Source: Aphrocallistes beatrix (taxonomy: Eukaryota; Porifera; Hexactinellida; Sceptrulophora; Aphrocallistidae). Taken from it: a DNA stretch of 64,000 nt. The notes below the pieces were generated by a model. The model saw only the letters and a program-made list of their open reading frames with translations, was not told the DNA's origin and did not search any database. Within the stretch, counting starts at the first letter, position 1. Each line of letters starts with the position of its first letter. The position numbers and the translations under genes are program-made. Below, in pieces: positions 20,261 through 32,977 of this stretch. The stretch is from NCBI GenBank assembly GCA_963281255.1, contig OY725488.1, forward strand, positions 11,691,524 through 11,755,523. The letters are read 5' to 3'.

Positions 20261-23200
20261 AATGCTATTTTATAAGTACAGATTGTGGTTTTAATCAATA
20301 GCAGCTGTTCTCGAGCTTTTTCTCTCTCTATACCCTTCGTATTGGATTTTTTGTGTCATGTACCCTGACATTGTGAAATTATACTATTCTGAAACTCAAC
20401 TCTATAAATTCCTCTTTAGTTTGTCATGTAGAGAGTTTACACCTAAATTAGATGGATTTCGAATCATTTTCATATCCCCCCGCTCAGACCTGGAAAGTAG
20501 GATTGAAATTCATTACGTAAAGATGAGAATTAAGCCTTTATAAATAGCCCAACTATGCCTGGATCAAGAGTAGCTTCTTCTTCAAGAGTTGCTGAGAGGA
20601 TGTAAAAAAATTCGAACCTTCCCCACATTTACTTTTGTTTCCCAAAGTTTCAACTTCATAATGAATTCTTCTTTGATTATGAATGTAAATCAATATTGGA
20701 TGTAACTTTCTTCGTACTCCGCTTTTACATATGAATATATGTAGTTATCACAAACTAAGCGTCTTTCAACTTGAGTAATCCAATTTATATGGAGAAGAAC
20801 AAGATACGTATACAAGTGTGAATGATATACAACTGCATTAGTTCTATGGACGATTAGGTAGATGAGCCTTACCACTTTCTATGAGCTTCCGACGGCAATG
20901 AATTAGTATGCGTCTAGACTATGCAGTGGTAAATTTAAATGGACCCTATTTTATTCCTCTCAATTAGTAATTGTTAGTTGTTCTGTAATAATTCACTTTC
21001 TTCTGAATAATATATGCAAATAATTTACCAATATAATTTACTAGTTCTACCACAGTTCACTGCTGAAAACATAATTATAGAAGAGACAAGAATCGAAGAA
21101 TTCCTAGTATAACTAATACCTATAAATTGCGAGAATTTGTTTGTCCATCATTAATCATTGGATCAGTAAATTTTCATATTTTTGACAGATCCGAACTTGT
21201 GATGTATTTACTAGTAAATAATGGGCATGCCTAATTTCCAGGACGGAACGGGATACCGTCCCTGAAATTAGGAATCTTAACCCGTCCCGGAAATTAGGTA
21301 CCTTTTCTATCCTTCCCGGAGATTAGGCATCTTGAATCGTCCCATCCCGGAAATTAAGTATCAATTTATAGGAGTAACCCCAAACTTATATGGCTTCCCC
21401 ATTGAAAATGACTTAAACCGGAAATGATGCAACAAATTCCTGTGACAAGCGTGGGTTAATTAAATAACAGAATACAACTTCAAATCCGCTGAAATGATTT
21501 TAGGTACGGTAATCAGATTCAACTGAATTGAATAAATTAAACTTCTAAACTTTGCTATTGGAAGTACAGTTGGTGGTATTATTCAATAGGGAGTTTTTGC
21601 TTGTCGCACAAGTATGAAATAATTTCCTGGATATTAGATAAGATATGACCTCAATCAATTAACATTATTTTCAATAGCAAAGCAGTTTCTTAAAAACAAT
21701 CAAGTTTTTGATCGCTCCATTTCCTGCTTGGTCTGCGAAAATTTCGCTATTATTAAAACCTAAGTGTGCTTAAATCAGGTCAAATTGGGCAAATTTGTCC
21801 TTATTTATGCGTGTGTTCTCTACGTATCTCTAGAGGAGGGTTTTAACAAGTGTTTTAGGATTTGCACCTAATGCATCCCTCTGATTATTTACATGCACCT
21901 AGCCTATGCAATTAATATTACAATATAGGAGTTTAGGCCAAATTTCGTGTAAATATTCAATATTCGTTTAGATTTACGCGGCTCTAGCATAAATCCTCGG
22001 TAACAACCAATCAGGGTGCACCATCCGTTGTTGGACAGGAGCATACTATGATAGTCAAAAGGGATTGAACAACTCAAAACATAGTTTCTCCTCCCGTATC
22101 CATAACTAGATATCTGGTCAATAGTAGTTCTTCAGATACAGCTCTATCTTATATAAAGTGTAAGTATGCTAGTCGTTACAACTACTACTATCAATAGAGA
22201 AGCAATGAGATGTGATAACTCAAAGAATCTTGAAATAATGTGTGAACAGTATTAATATCATATAAGGAGTAATAGATTGTGGATTGAATGGTATAGTTTC
22301 TTAATCTCTACAATTATACCTTTACTTTTAGGGCTTAAACATGTTGCCTTATCAAAAATTCAAGCATTAGTAGAATTGGGGATAACAATGTTTATAATGA
22401 GCTAGAGCAGCACAATTTTTCTCTATTATTTTGTAGGAGAGACGACGAGGCATCTTTTGGGGCATGGATATTTTTTGATGTAATTAATACCCTTTGAGAT
22501 TTGCTACACCATAGATTCGAGATTCGGAATTTTGCCAAAATTTGAATTTAAAGTTATTGAAACAAGTGGGAATTTTATGTCAACTAAAGCCTCAAAAGGT
22601 TGCTTAGTGGGGTTTTGCTACAAAACAACAAATTTCAAATTCCTTTCCGTCCAAAATAGGGAAAGTGTAGAAAAACTGATTTACGCAGGGTGGGCTAGGG
22701 CGAAACATTTATCAATTAATACCCAAATATGTATCAATATTCTTTTCCTACATCTTCTTCCCACATTTAAATTGTGCAATACGAGTCTACGTAATATGTT
22801 ATCCAGATGCAACTCAAAAATTAATTTGATAGTATCCTTACAATACTAAATTGTGTAAGCATAGTCATTTCCAGCGCACCTGTCTAATTTTGATGGTAGT
22901 TTACATGAAATAAGTAACTAGAATTAGTACAGAAGCACCTGGCTTCTTTGAACTTCTTTGAGTCCTTTTATAGACATTATAGCAACAATATTTGAGAAAA
23001 GAAAAGTTGTAGTCAGGGCAATATGATGTATGACCCCAAAAAATTCCATGAAATTGCTTTAATGCATTTTTCCGTGGTATCATGTCATTAAGAATAACAT
23101 GCTAAAAGTTTACCAAAATCCGACTATCAGAAAGTGAGTTGGTGCGATCCCGTTGTTGAATAACCAAGTTTTGGAATTTTAATTTATTCAATTTAGTTGA

Positions 23201-23429
23201 ACCTGATTACCCCAAATCATTACAGCGGATTTTAAATTGTACTCTGTTAGCTATTTACTACACCACAAGCTCGGGTCTGTCGAAAGTCATAAAATTTACT
23301 GATCAGATCCCATAATTGATGCTTTAATACCGACGATTTTATATTCTTGAGGGAAGTACAGTTTGTAGTATGTATTATTCAATAGAAAGTAATTTATTGC
23401 GTATCAAACAAGTTTAGAATTAATGCCTA
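20261..23429. other. Long gene-poor stretch with dispersed repeats
   Basis: No recognised gene. At 21225-21350 the words CCGGAAATTAGGTA and ACCCGTCCC recur in both orientations. About 21480-21620 and 23160-23420 are copies of a unit (AATGATTT...GTACAGTTTG...ATTCAATAGG) also present at 24280-24420 and 30230-30390. A TATATAAAG box occurs near 22150 but no long frame follows it. The 105-codon frame at 22532-22849 has no recognisable motif and is probably chance. Confidence 0.45.
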
Positions 23430-23592
23430 CAAGCGCACTTCGCTTACTTGCGCTGCGCGGCTTGCGGAAACTTTGTGTCCACAGAGTCGCCCTGCCTGCG
23501 AGCACCTGGAGTTACTCAATCTGGCCTATTTTGGGAATTTGTTTACTTTATATAAACATTGTAAACAAAATTTAACAAATAATTTTAATTAG
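23430..23592 (-). mobile_element. Truncated Helitron-like R3 end
   Basis: CAAGCGCACTTCGCTTACTTGCGC starts at 23430 (shown here only in part as the family end) and the R3 body follows for about 160 bp before an unrelated GGCGGATCCAGGG repeat begins. Confidence 0.6.
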
Positions 23593-23735
23593 ACATAGGC
23601 GGATCCAGGGGGGGGCCCCCCCTTCGAGGACTAGCCTAATGCACTCGTTCTCGTAGTAGTATATTCATTGTTACATATTTGGGGGCCCCATTTTCTTTAG
23701 GCCAATCTAGAAAGGCAATCTAGAAAAACATCGAC

Positions 23736-23970
23736 CTTTTGTTAGTAGCACCAGTGACATCTGCTACTGTTGAGAGGGCCAATTCTGCCCTGGCATATGT
23801 AAAGACGGAACTCCGTAGCTCAATGGGTGAAGAACGATTAAATGATTTAATTCCACAAAGACATTAATCTCACGTATTCTAAGATTGTAGATCGGTTTGC
23901 CATCAAAAGACCACGCTTGATGAAGTTAAGAAATCTATTAGATAACGCAGGTGATGAGACTGAGTGCTAG
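23736..23970 (+). pseudogene. hAT transposase C-terminal (dimerisation) relic
   Basis: Translation from 23736 reads VTSATVERANSALAYVKTE then LRSSMGEERLNDLI, the conserved hAT C-terminal dimerisation block (usually T.ATVER.FS.L...K..LRS.M...RL..L). A one-base shift within ATTCCACAAAGAC restores HKDINLTYSKIVDRFAIKRPR up to a stop at 23968-23970. The N-terminal domain and catalytic residues are absent nearby. A GGCGGATCCAGG end near 23598 could be the element's left terminus; the right terminus was not found. Confidence 0.75.
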
Positions 23971-24452
23971 CCATCAGCAGCTGCTAGTTTTCAGTCTCTA
24001 GTGGTAATACAGTGGCACAGTATTACATACTAAAAAATATTATGAATCTTAGTATAGTATATGCAAATGGTTATTCGATATGGGTTTTAATATAATTATT
24101 CAAAAAAATTATCATTCATATCCTTGAGAGGACAAAGCCTATCATAATCACATGAAATAATGCATCTATACATGAGCTGAAAAAATGTTTCCCCACCATC
24201 ATCAATTATAGGATTAATAAATTTTCCAATTTTAAACGAACCCGAGCTTGTGTTGAAAATAATTAGCAGAGAATACAGCTTCAAATTACACTGAAATGAT
24301 TTGAAGTAATCAGATTCAACAATATATTAAACTTTTACACTTTGGAATTGAGAAGTACAGTTTGCAATAATATTATTCAATAGGTAGCAATTTATTGCTT
24401 ATCACACAGGTTTAGAATTTTTGTATATTTGTCTAGGCTATTGAATAAGCTA
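23971..24452. repeat. Dispersed repeat unit upstream of a Helitron cluster
   Basis: From about 24080 to 24452 this matches 30105-30410 (GAGCTGAAAAAAT, AATTAGCAGAGA.TACAGCTTCAAAT, TTGCTTATCACACAGG). The match continues at 30410 with TATAACTTCAATCAACTAAC, whose counterpart here reappears only at about 27071, after the nested insertions. No gene. Confidence 0.65.
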
Positions 24453-25759
24453 CAAGCGCGCTTCGCTTGCTTGCATTGCGCGGCTTGCGGACACTGTGTT
24501 ACCGCAGAGTCGCCCTGTGGGTGCCTGGAGTTGCTCAATCTAAACTATTTTGGGAATTTTTTTCTTTTATATATAGTATATTGTAAACAAAGGTCAGCGA
24601 ATAATTTCTCATATGGATCCGAAAATATAATATTCGAAATTTACGCCCCTAGAAACCAAAGTCAACAGTTGGAAGCTAGTCTCTAGCTTATTTTTGTAAT
24701 TTGTTTAATTTATGTATCTAATACAAATAAATTAAACAAATAATTTATCATATTGATCTGAAAATGTAATATTCGAAATCTACATCCCTAAAACCCCATG
24801 TCACACGTTGGATGCTAGTCTCTAGCATATTTTTCAAAATTTGTCAAATGGTGTGAAAATATGTATATAGAGGTGTGAAAATATGCACATAATATTTTTT
24901 ATTGCCATACACTATAATACATTTGAGATATCAAACATAAGTTGTGGCTTTGAAGTATTAATAACAATGATGATATATTGTAGTATCGTACAATGGTTTC
25001 TATTGTGATAGTGTAGTCATTTATTTTGTACAAGCGCGCTTCGCTTGCTTGCGCTGCGCGGCTGGCGGACACTTTGTGTCCGCTGGAGGCTCCCTTCGGT
25101 CGCCTGGGGGCACATTGGTTAATTATAAGGGAGATAGCATCTCTAAATATGTCTATCTTAGTGCTAAAATCGATATCACTCGAAAAATCACCAAATTTAT
25201 CAAATTTTCAAATTTTGATTAGTAATAATGACGTCATAAAGTGATGAGTCATCATTTTTTGATAATAGTTGTATCATATGTGAGGTATGTTAGTATACAG
25301 ATTCTATTAAAATTTCAGCCTTCTATCTCCTATACTGGTTAAGTAATGCTCGAATAACTGTATTGCTTAACTTTTTAAAATGAGCAATGACGTCATAATT
25401 CCATGATGAGTCGACATTTTCGTCTGAGCTCAGAACTTACTGGAGCCATAGCCAAAAAACTCTCACATGCCAAAAATCAGCTCTCTGCGCCTGGCAATTT
25501 CTTCAATCAATTCATTACAGATATATATATATACACACATTAATCGAGTTTTAATAGTAAGGATAGAAAAGGTGTGAAAATTTGTTTTCCATTTTTTTGC
25601 AGAGGTGTGAAAATTTCGCTTAGATCTTAGAACTTAATCATAGTCATATCATTTGACACCTATATGCCAAATTTCACATCCCTATGACTTCCCAATTCTT
25701 CAATCAATTCGGACAAACAAAAACAAAAGTCAAATAAAATCCTAGCATTTTACTACTAA
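24453..25759 (-). mobile_element. Helitron-like R3 element interrupted by an R1 element
   Basis: The 3' hairpin terminus is at 24453 after A. R3 sequence runs to 25030, stops at TTTTGTA, and resumes at 25564 with TAGAAAAGGTGTGAAAATTTG. In the intact R3 element at 7672 the same sequence is continuous (TTGTATAGAAAAGG). Its 5' end near 25740 is altered (AAATGCTAGGATTTT) and is followed by another element; the original outer limit may be as far as 27070. Confidence 0.65.
25031..25563 (-). mobile_element. Helitron-like R1 element nested in R3 (533 bp)
   Basis: Ends are CAAGCGCG (25031) and TAGTAAGGA (25563), i.e. TCCTTACTA...CGCGCTTG on the minus strand. Host R3 sequence joins as TTGTA^TAGAAAAGG, so insertion was between A and T without duplication, the second such case reconstructed from this window. 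Confidence 0.8.
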
Positions 25760-26610
25760 CAAGCGCGCTTCGCTTGCTTGCGCTGCGCGGCTTGCGGACA
25801 CTGCGTGTCCGCAGATTTACCCAGTGGGTGCTTGGGAATATACGTCGCTTTCTTGTTTTATACTAAGTACGCTGGATTATCATTTGTCTACGGTTACATT
25901 AATCAGATTAATGAAATCAGAACTGTAGCAGAAATTTTGTTTCATGATAAATATAATTTACTTCGTATTAAGTCAACTAATCCTGAATGTAAGCTCAATT
26001 TGAATACACAAAGTTCACATTGCTAAAGATTATTATACTTAAATAATCAATTCCAGTCCATGTCGTTAAAAGTTATTTTATGATCGAATTGATTGATCGT
26101 AGCATATAACACACTTTAATTCTTGTTAACAATCAAATTATAGACTCAAAATAGCAGTATTCAATCATTTATATGAAATAGAATCGTGTGAATGGCATTA
26201 TAAAAGGCTGATAATTGATTGGTTCTCACATAAACCAATGAATTTCAATCACAAATAGTTCTTTTGATTGTATGCATAAGTCACTACGATTTTATTCCAA
26301 TGTATTTGCATTATAAAATAATCGAATTTGATTGGCCAGCACATTTTGTCACCTATCTCGAAGAGGTGTGATCTCGGCGAGGTGTGAACACCGAGGTGCA
26401 CATCTCCATATCACTTTGCACCTCCTGTAAAAATTTCAAGACGATATCTCTTAAACTCCGGTCAGGACACGTATTTCGGACGGCCGGCCGGCCGGCCGGA
26501 ACATCCTCATTTTAGTACTGTGCATCCTATACTATTAGTATAGTAGCTATGCTACTATACTAATACTATAGAAAGCACACTAAAAAATCCTAGAGTTTTA
26601 ATATATAAGA
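25760..26610 (-). mobile_element. Helitron-like element, family R2 (851 bp)
   Basis: Minus-strand start TCTTATATATTAAAACTCTAGG and GC-rich end GCGCGCTTG, flanked as A | element | T. It is homologous to the plus-strand copy at 30900-31667 through CAATCATTTATATGAAATAG, GTGAATGGCATTATAAAAGG and the GAGGTGTGA motifs. Unlike that copy it carries (GGCC)n at 26481-26500 and an AT palindrome TACTATACTAA around 26550. No gene. Confidence 0.7.
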
Positions 26611-26624
26611 TTTACAGGGTTGAA

Positions 26625-27060
26625 ACCGAATAGTTGATTATTCGGTTTAACCAAATATTATTTGCAAATAGTTGATATTTGGTTTGTAACCAAATATCAT
26701 TATTTGGTATTCGGTTGAGAACCGAATAATTTGGTCAACCGAATAATTTGCATGCTTTTCCAACACAATCACATGTTCTTACATTAGGTGGTCCGACACA
26801 AATAAATCTAATAGGCCTACTTATACTTGATTATATTTTTGTATAAATATTTATAAAATATATAAACATTTATGGAAAAGTATTATTTGGTTGACCAAAT
26901 ATTCAGTTGACCAAATTATTTGGTTGACCAAATTATTCGATTGACCAAATTATTCGGTTAACCAAATTATTCGGTTTGACCATTATTTGGTTAACCAAAT
27001 TATTCGGTTTGACCGTTATTCGGTTAAATTGGTATTTGGTTGAAGCGGTTAACCTTGCTA
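26625..27060. repeat. AACCGAATA / TTATTTGGTT word-repeat block
   Basis: The words AACCGAATAA, ATTATTCGGTT, ACCAAATTATT and TTTGGTTGACC recur more than fifteen times in both orientations over about 430 bp. No coding capacity. It is probably a MITE with many internal transposase-type sites, but the termini are unclear. Confidence 0.6.
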
Positions 27061-27070
27061 ATTTATAAGA

Positions 27071-27736
27071 TTTCAATCAACTAACAATATTTTCCGTAGC
27101 AAAGCGGATTCATAACATTCCATAAAAATCACATTTTCCCGCTCCATCCACATGCTCTATAAATTATTTGATTATTAGTACTGGAGCTCTAGAATGAGGA
27201 TATTGATGGACATGGGCGCAGCCAGGAGTTTTTGTAGAAAGGGGGCATATTAAACACTGGAGGGTCTGGGGGCGCTGTAAGCCCCAGTGGGTCCAGAGGC
27301 AAAGTCCCTGGAAGCTAACAACAATTTGTCCTACAATTCGTTTAAATTCATCTAATTTGGAGGTTCTAGAAGTACAAATTATGTACTTGCAAACCTATCT
27401 TAAAATTTGTGTTATTTACTCCATAATTATTAGTATACATGCGGGGCTTCGAGCCATGGCCCAGTCGGCTCCTCCCTAAATACGACCCTGGGTGGAGCTC
27501 CCAAATTTAGCATTCTAGATCGAACCTTGCTAACATCGCTTAAAATTAGTGGATCTCTATTTCCGTAGACATCTCCATAATGTTGACATGAAGTGGATGA
27601 TGGAGTAGGGTTTGATTAATGTATATGCACACTATATCAACTATCAAGTAATTGACGGTACTATATGTATTGATTGAAGGTACTATATGTATATATATAT
27701 ATATATAAACTAATTGACATTTAAATTCAATAGAAA
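27071..27736. other. 5' flank of ICMT-like copy D
   Basis: Begins with the repeat TTCAATCAACTAACAATATTTTCCGTAGC, also at 30412. About 27210-27490 contains a GC-rich repeat (GGGCGCAGCCAGG...GACCCTGGG) of unassigned type. Before copy D the tract TATATATATATATAAA (27685-27705) can serve as TATA region about 35 bp from the ATG, and the leader AATTCAATAGAAA is shared with the relic at 17414. Confidence 0.5.
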
Positions 27737-28336
27737 ATGGATTTGTCCTTACTTTATCGCATTTTTAGCGCAACTTTCTCTCTATTAATCTTCTTAGCAG
27801 AAGTGCCAAGTCCAAACAGCCTTGACAAGTCAGTGAAAAAGTCAAATAAACTATCTATAGAATTCATATGGGTACGTTCGGTATTGTTAATATATTTTTG
27901 TTGCATTATATTCTTCCACTTCAAGTTTTGGAACTTTCATTTGAATGGGGCAAATAATGACATTTTGAACAGTAGTAACGCAGTAGTACTGTCAGGTCTA
28001 GCAATATGTCTCTTAGGAAAGTATTACAGATTCAGAGCTAAGCAGGAGTTAGGAAGATTCTTCACGTATGAAGTAGGAGTGAGTGAGGAGCAAAAACTGA
28101 TCAAAACAGGACTCTACTCACATCTGATGCACCCGAGTTATCTCGGAGCCATTCTTATGTATTTTGGAACTTGCGTCATGTATACTTCAACATTATTGTA
28201 CTTCATTTGTGTGGTTCAGGTTGTTGGTATGATTAATAGAATGGGAATGGAGGAAAAAGAGTTGCTGAAGGGGTTTGGAAAGGAATTTGAAGAGTATAGG
28301 TCACAGAGATGGAGGTTGATACCTTACATATACTAA
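27737..28336 (+). CDS. ICMT/PEMT-fold methyltransferase-like protein, copy D
   Basis: A 199-aa intronless frame starting MDLSLLYRIFSATFSLLIFL. Layout as copy A: N-terminal helix, basic loop SLDKSVKKSNKLS, two central hydrophobic spans, conserved FFTYEVGVSEEQKLIKTG, then YSHLMHPSYLG, a further hydrophobic hairpin, MEEKELLKGFGKEFEEYRSQ and RWRLIPYIY. The central roughly 120 nt (about 28045-28170) is almost base-for-base identical to copies A, B and C, while the 5' third is clearly diverged. Predicted SAM-dependent methyltransferase of an internal membrane. The relics at 17414 and 43872 are closest to this copy. Confidence 0.85.
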   Translation: MDLSLLYRIFSATFSLLIFLAEVPSPNSLDKSVKKSNKLSIEFIWVRSVLLIYFCCIIFFHFKFWNFHLNGANNDILNSSNAVVLSGLAICLLGKYYRFRAKQELGRFFTYEVGVSEEQKLIKTGLYSHLMHPSYLGAILMYFGTCVMYTSTLLYFICVVQVVGMINRMGMEEKELLKGFGKEFEEYRSQRWRLIPYIY

Positions 28337-28672
28337 ATGTAGTTTCACTATATTACTACAAATCAGCTTTTTTTATGTTTGTGTGATAGTTTAGTGGTAC
28401 ATTTAGTAATTATGTGTATTTCTTAAGGAACTATGAAAAGGGAGGTGAAATTTAATTCTGATAATTTGGTGATCTTGTATAAACTTATAATTCAACTTTT
28501 CTATATTGTCTGATTGTGTAAATGGTGTATGTACATGCTATATAATTAAATCTGTCATAATTACATATGTATCTATCATATTTAATAGAGCATTATGCAA
28601 AATATGAGTATAATTTAGAACAAAAGAACCATGTATTTCTATGTTATTATATTATCATATCGGAGGCGGGGG

Positions 28673-29518
28673 CAGGGCCGGATCATGGGTCTATGGACCT
28701 ATAGGCTGGGTAGAAATTAGGGGCCCAAAAAACAACAAAAAAATAAAAAATAAAAGCAACGAGAACAGTCGCTACAAGAGGCCAAACTGATAAGTGGGAG
28801 TCTGGTGAAAGAATAGTATGTAGCAAGGAGTCGATTGAACGAGATGAGCGTATACTGTTACTTGTTGGAGATTATGAGAATCGGGATATACGTAACAACA
28901 TATCTTAGGGGAATCACATACAATTTTGATTTTTAACTACTACTTAAGTTTTGACTACTTCCTCACATACCTATTTCATTATTAATTAAACCTTATTTAT
29001 CCTCATGAATGAATATAAGCCGAATAACAAGGAACGACGAAATTTCCGGCTGCTAATCGATTTTTGGAGGTATTTCATTTTTAATCTATCCAAATTTGAG
29101 CATCTTTCCAAATAGGTAATGTAATCCAGCAACACTAGACAGTATAGAGAGAATTGATTTTGTGTAAGGATAAGACTACTGGACAAGGACTGTCTTTCCT
29201 GCTTGAAGATATAGTTCCAATAATTTTACCAACACATTTTTCTGATGTGAATGTTAAGTAACATTATTAGTACTTTACCTTCAAGCAGGAAAGATAGTCA
29301 TTGTCAGTAGTCATCCTTACACAATCAATTCTTTCTAGAGTCTAGTTTATAGGAAATAACTAATGGAATTGTAAGAAAAGAAGAATAATTATCACTTTGA
29401 TTGATCTAAATTGAATCAATTACAATAAAAAAATTACGATGATCATATTTTAGGGGCCCCCAGAACCCAGGGGCCCCTAGGCTGCAGCCTACTTAACCTA
29501 TTGGGTGATCCGGCCCTG
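28673..29518. mobile_element. Non-autonomous hAT-type element (846 bp) with 8-bp TSD
   Basis: Ends CAGGGCCGGATCA and TGATCCGGCCCTG are perfect 13-bp inverted repeats. GGCGGGGG flanks both sides (28665-28672 and 29519-29526). Subterminal GGGGCCC blocks occur at both ends. Inside, 29145-29220 and 29280-29335 form a second inverted pair around CTTCAAGCAGGAAAGA. No transposase frame survives; the 66-codon frame near 29186 is chance. Confidence 0.9.
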
Positions 29519-29526
29519 GGCGGGGG

Positions 29527-30899
29527 GTAGAGTGGATTATAAAATTTAGTTTCCTTCCTCCACTTTATCGAACACATTAACGTCAATGATCTATGTCTAG
29601 AATCAACTGAACACAATGGCTTCCGAAACTTGAGATCTGATTGGTTGAAATCAAAATGATCATTAGAATAGTTGAAATATACGTTTAAGATTTTTCATAC
29701 TATCTTCATTATACTTTGATTTATATATTTAAAGAGGCATGGTAGTTATGATAACCTTTTTGAATAATTTACATTTTCTTGAAATGTTTCTGATTAATTC
29801 CTAACCGAAATTTTTATTAGATACATTTCTAATTTTAAATATTATTTTTCCATCAGACAATCAAAGTAGCAATAATTAATAATAGTCCAGGTTACTATTC
29901 TAGGATTTACAGTATCTAGTGACTTGAAGATGACTTTAAAGATCGTGAACATTTACTTACTACATCTCATTACAATATCTGGGCCGGAGACACAGGTCCA
30001 GTTGGTCCGAGTTATTCGGACCAATTTTCAAAAGTGTCACCGGTTGGTCAAGTTAAATTGGGTCGATTTTTAAAAGTGGTCGGGGCAAAACCTATCATGA
30101 CTGCATTAAATAATGCAACTATACATGAGCTGAAAAAATATTTCTCCATCATCAATTATAGGATTAGAAAATTTTCCTATTTTCAACTAACTCGAACTTG
30201 TGGTGCAAATAATTAGCAGAGATTACAGCTTCAAATACACTGAAATGATTTGGAGGATCAGATTCAACTGAATTGAATAAATTAAACTTTTATACTTTGC
30301 AATTGGGAAGTACAGTTTGCAATAATATTACTCAATAGGGAGCAATTTATTGCTTATCACACAGGTTTAGAATTTTTGTTTATTTGTCTTGGCTATTGAA
30401 TAAACTATAACTTCAATCAACTAACAATATTTTCCGTAGCAAAGCGGATTCAACATTCCATAGAAAATCACCTTTTCTCTCTCCATCCCCATGCTCTATA
30501 AATTATTTGATTATCAGTACTGGAGCTCTAAAATGAGCATATTGATAGACATGGCCTCAATCCTTTGTATCGTTAAGATATACTTTTGATTGTTGCTTCA
30601 ACAACTTTTTATACTAGTTTATTTACAACAAATCACCACTTGCTCATTTGGAGCATGTAGATGTTGTTGATTCGTTTATTATTTTCATGCCTTTGGTATG
30701 TATCCTTGTTTTACACACTCACATTGCTAGTTTTTTGTTTTTGGCAAACAAAACGACTATAAGTATTCGTGCTTGACTATTTATGCCGCCTGTTTGAATT
30801 ACTTTATATATAATTGAAAATATTCATAACTAGGTTGATGTATTCATTGAATTATGGTTGTGAATAATAATTAATTCAAGGATATTTCCAGATACTAAA
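29527..30899. other. Gene-free stretch with dispersed repeats
   Basis: 29979-30075 holds a short repeat with GGCCGGAGACAC and GGTCCGAGTTATTCGGACC, similar in style to 5388. 30105-30560 is a copy of the repeat unit at 24080-24452 continued by that at 27071. The junction near 30409 (AAACTATAACTTCAATC) is the unoccupied counterpart of the Helitron cluster. No gene recognised. Confidence 0.5.
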
Positions 30900-31667
30900 T
30901 CTTATATATTAAAATGCTAGGATTTTTTGTTTTTTGTTTTTGTTTGTTTGTCCGAATTGATTGAAGAATTGGCAAGTCATAGAGATACGAAAATTGGCAT
31001 GTACGTGTCAAATGGTGAATCTAGGATTAAATTCGAAGATCTAAGCGAAATGTTCACACCTCGCCGAGATAGGTGACAAAATGTGCTGACCAATCAAATT
31101 CGATTATTTTATAATGCAAAGACATTGGAATAAAATAGTATTGACTTATGCATACAATCAAAATAACTATTTGTGATTGAAATTCATTGGTTTATGTGAA
31201 CCAATCAATTATCAGCCTTTTATAATGCCATTCACACGATTCTATTTCATATAAATGATTGAATACTGCTATTTTGAGTCTATAATTTGATTGTTAACAA
31301 TAATTAAAGTGTGTTATATGCTACGATCAATCAATTCGTTCATAAAATAACTTTTAACGACATGGACTGGAATTGATTATTTAAGTATAATAATCTTTAG
31401 CAATGTGAACTTTATGTATTCAATTTGAGCTTACAATTCAGGATTAGTTGACTTAATACGAAGTAAATTCTATTTATCACGAAACAAATTTTCTGCTACA
31501 GTTCTGATTTCATTAATGTAACCGTAGACAAATGACAATCCAGCGTACTTAGTATAAAACAAGAAAGCGACGTATTGTTTCTCTAATATCCCCAAGCTCC
31601 CACTGGGTAAATCTGCGGACACGCAGTGTCCGCAAGCCGCGCAGCGCAAGCAAGCGAAGCGCGCTTG
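30900..31667 (+). mobile_element. Helitron-like R2 element (768 bp)
   Basis: Starts TCTTATATATTAAAATGC directly after A and ends GCAAGCGAAGCGCGCTTG directly before T. The GTTTGTTTGTCCGAATTGATTGAAGAATT block follows the 5' end, as in the other R2/R3 copies. A subterminal hairpin GCGGACAC...GTGTCCGC precedes the terminus. Homologous to 25760-26610 in opposite orientation. No coding sequence. Confidence 0.8.
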
Positions 31668-32052
31668 TAATTAATAAAGATTAATTCAAGAATGAATCAC
31701 ATGGAATCATTCGAGTATATCTAGAGTGATTCAGAAAACTAATGATGTTGAATAATTCAAAAAGATATCAACAATGCTCATCTATATGATAACACTGTTA
31801 ATTAAGGACATATATTTCAATAATATATCTCAACTGTACCACTTAATAGAAAGTATACTAGTAGTCTATTGTCTGCTAAATAAGATAGAATCTGGATGTC
31901 TAGTTGTTTTGACTTTGAAGATGTGACTTCTAAATGTTAGTAACAACCTCGACTTAGTGATAATTCATGCCGTCCCATCAACATTACAAGTATTAAATTG
32001 ATGTTAGCATGCATATAATTATGTTACTAATTGTCTGGCCACGAATTGTATA
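31668..32052. other. Gene-free stretch
   Basis: AT-rich sequence with no recognised gene, terminal repeat or duplicate. Confidence 0.4.
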
Positions 32053-32283
32053 CACAGCCCCGACAAAAGTATTCGTACACCCTAATAACTTCCATCTAAA
32101 TTATTATTATAATACTAATCCATTTATGAGGCCAAAACATTTAACCAGTAACAGATCTGACTTCAGTTCATTTTCTTTATGTTCAAATTACTTACTTTAT
32201 GAACTTTCAACATAATTATGCTCCTTCAAGAATAAGTATTTTCAGCATTCTCTAGCCTATGCCACACGTTACAGTTATCACTA

Positions 32284-32332
32284 TCCTTACTATTAAAACT
32301 CGATTAATGTATATTTATTTATATATTTATAT

Positions 32333-32427
<95 letters not shown>

Positions 32428-32914
32428 ACGAATTGATTGAAGAAACTGCTGGGCACAGAAAGCTAATTTTTGGCATGTGGGAGTCTTTTAGCTATGGCTC
32501 CAGTAAGTTCTGAGCTCAGAGCAAAATGTCGACTCATCGTGGAATTATGACGTCATTGTCACATTTTTAAAAGTTAAGCAATACAGTTATTCGAGCATAA
32601 CTCCGCCATTATAGGAGATAGAAGGCTGAAATTTTAATAGAATCTGTATACTAACATACCTCACAAATGATACGACTACCATCAAAAATAATGACTCATC
32701 ACTCTGTGATGACGTCATCATTACTCATCAAAATTTTAAAAATTGACAAATTCGGTGCTTTTTCGTGCGATATCGATTATAATAGTAGGAGAGACGTATT
32801 TAGAGATGCAATCTCCCGTATAATTAATCAATGGTGACCACAAGCGACCGACGGGAGCCTCAGGTGGACACAAAGTCCGCCAGCCGCGTAGCGCAAGCAA
32901 GCGAATCGCGCTTG
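32284..32914 (+). mobile_element. Helitron-like R1 element (631 bp) with long (TA)n tract
   Basis: Starts TCCTTACTATTAAAACTCGA after A and ends AAGCGAATCGCGCTTG before T. It contains a (TA)n run at about 32336-32425, longer than in other copies, which yields a spurious Tyr/Ile frame. The body matches 6189-6745 in reverse orientation. Confidence 0.8.
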
Positions 32915-32977
32915 TTGTATACAATAGCATTGGTGGTACGAGGTGACACAGTTTGAAAATGTTCAACCATGTTGGAG

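Noticed and set aside
22532..22849. 105-codon frame with a TATA box some 380 bp upstream
   Set aside because: No family motif, AT-driven composition and no paralogue in the window; kept only as a remark in the gene-poor stretch.
26479..26502. (GGCC)n run as a CpG island or binding-site array
   Set aside because: It is a short simple repeat present in one R2 element and absent from the other copy at 30900-31667.
32259..32513. Open frame rich in Tyr-Ile repeats
   Set aside because: It is translation of a (TA)n microsatellite inside a Helitron-like element.
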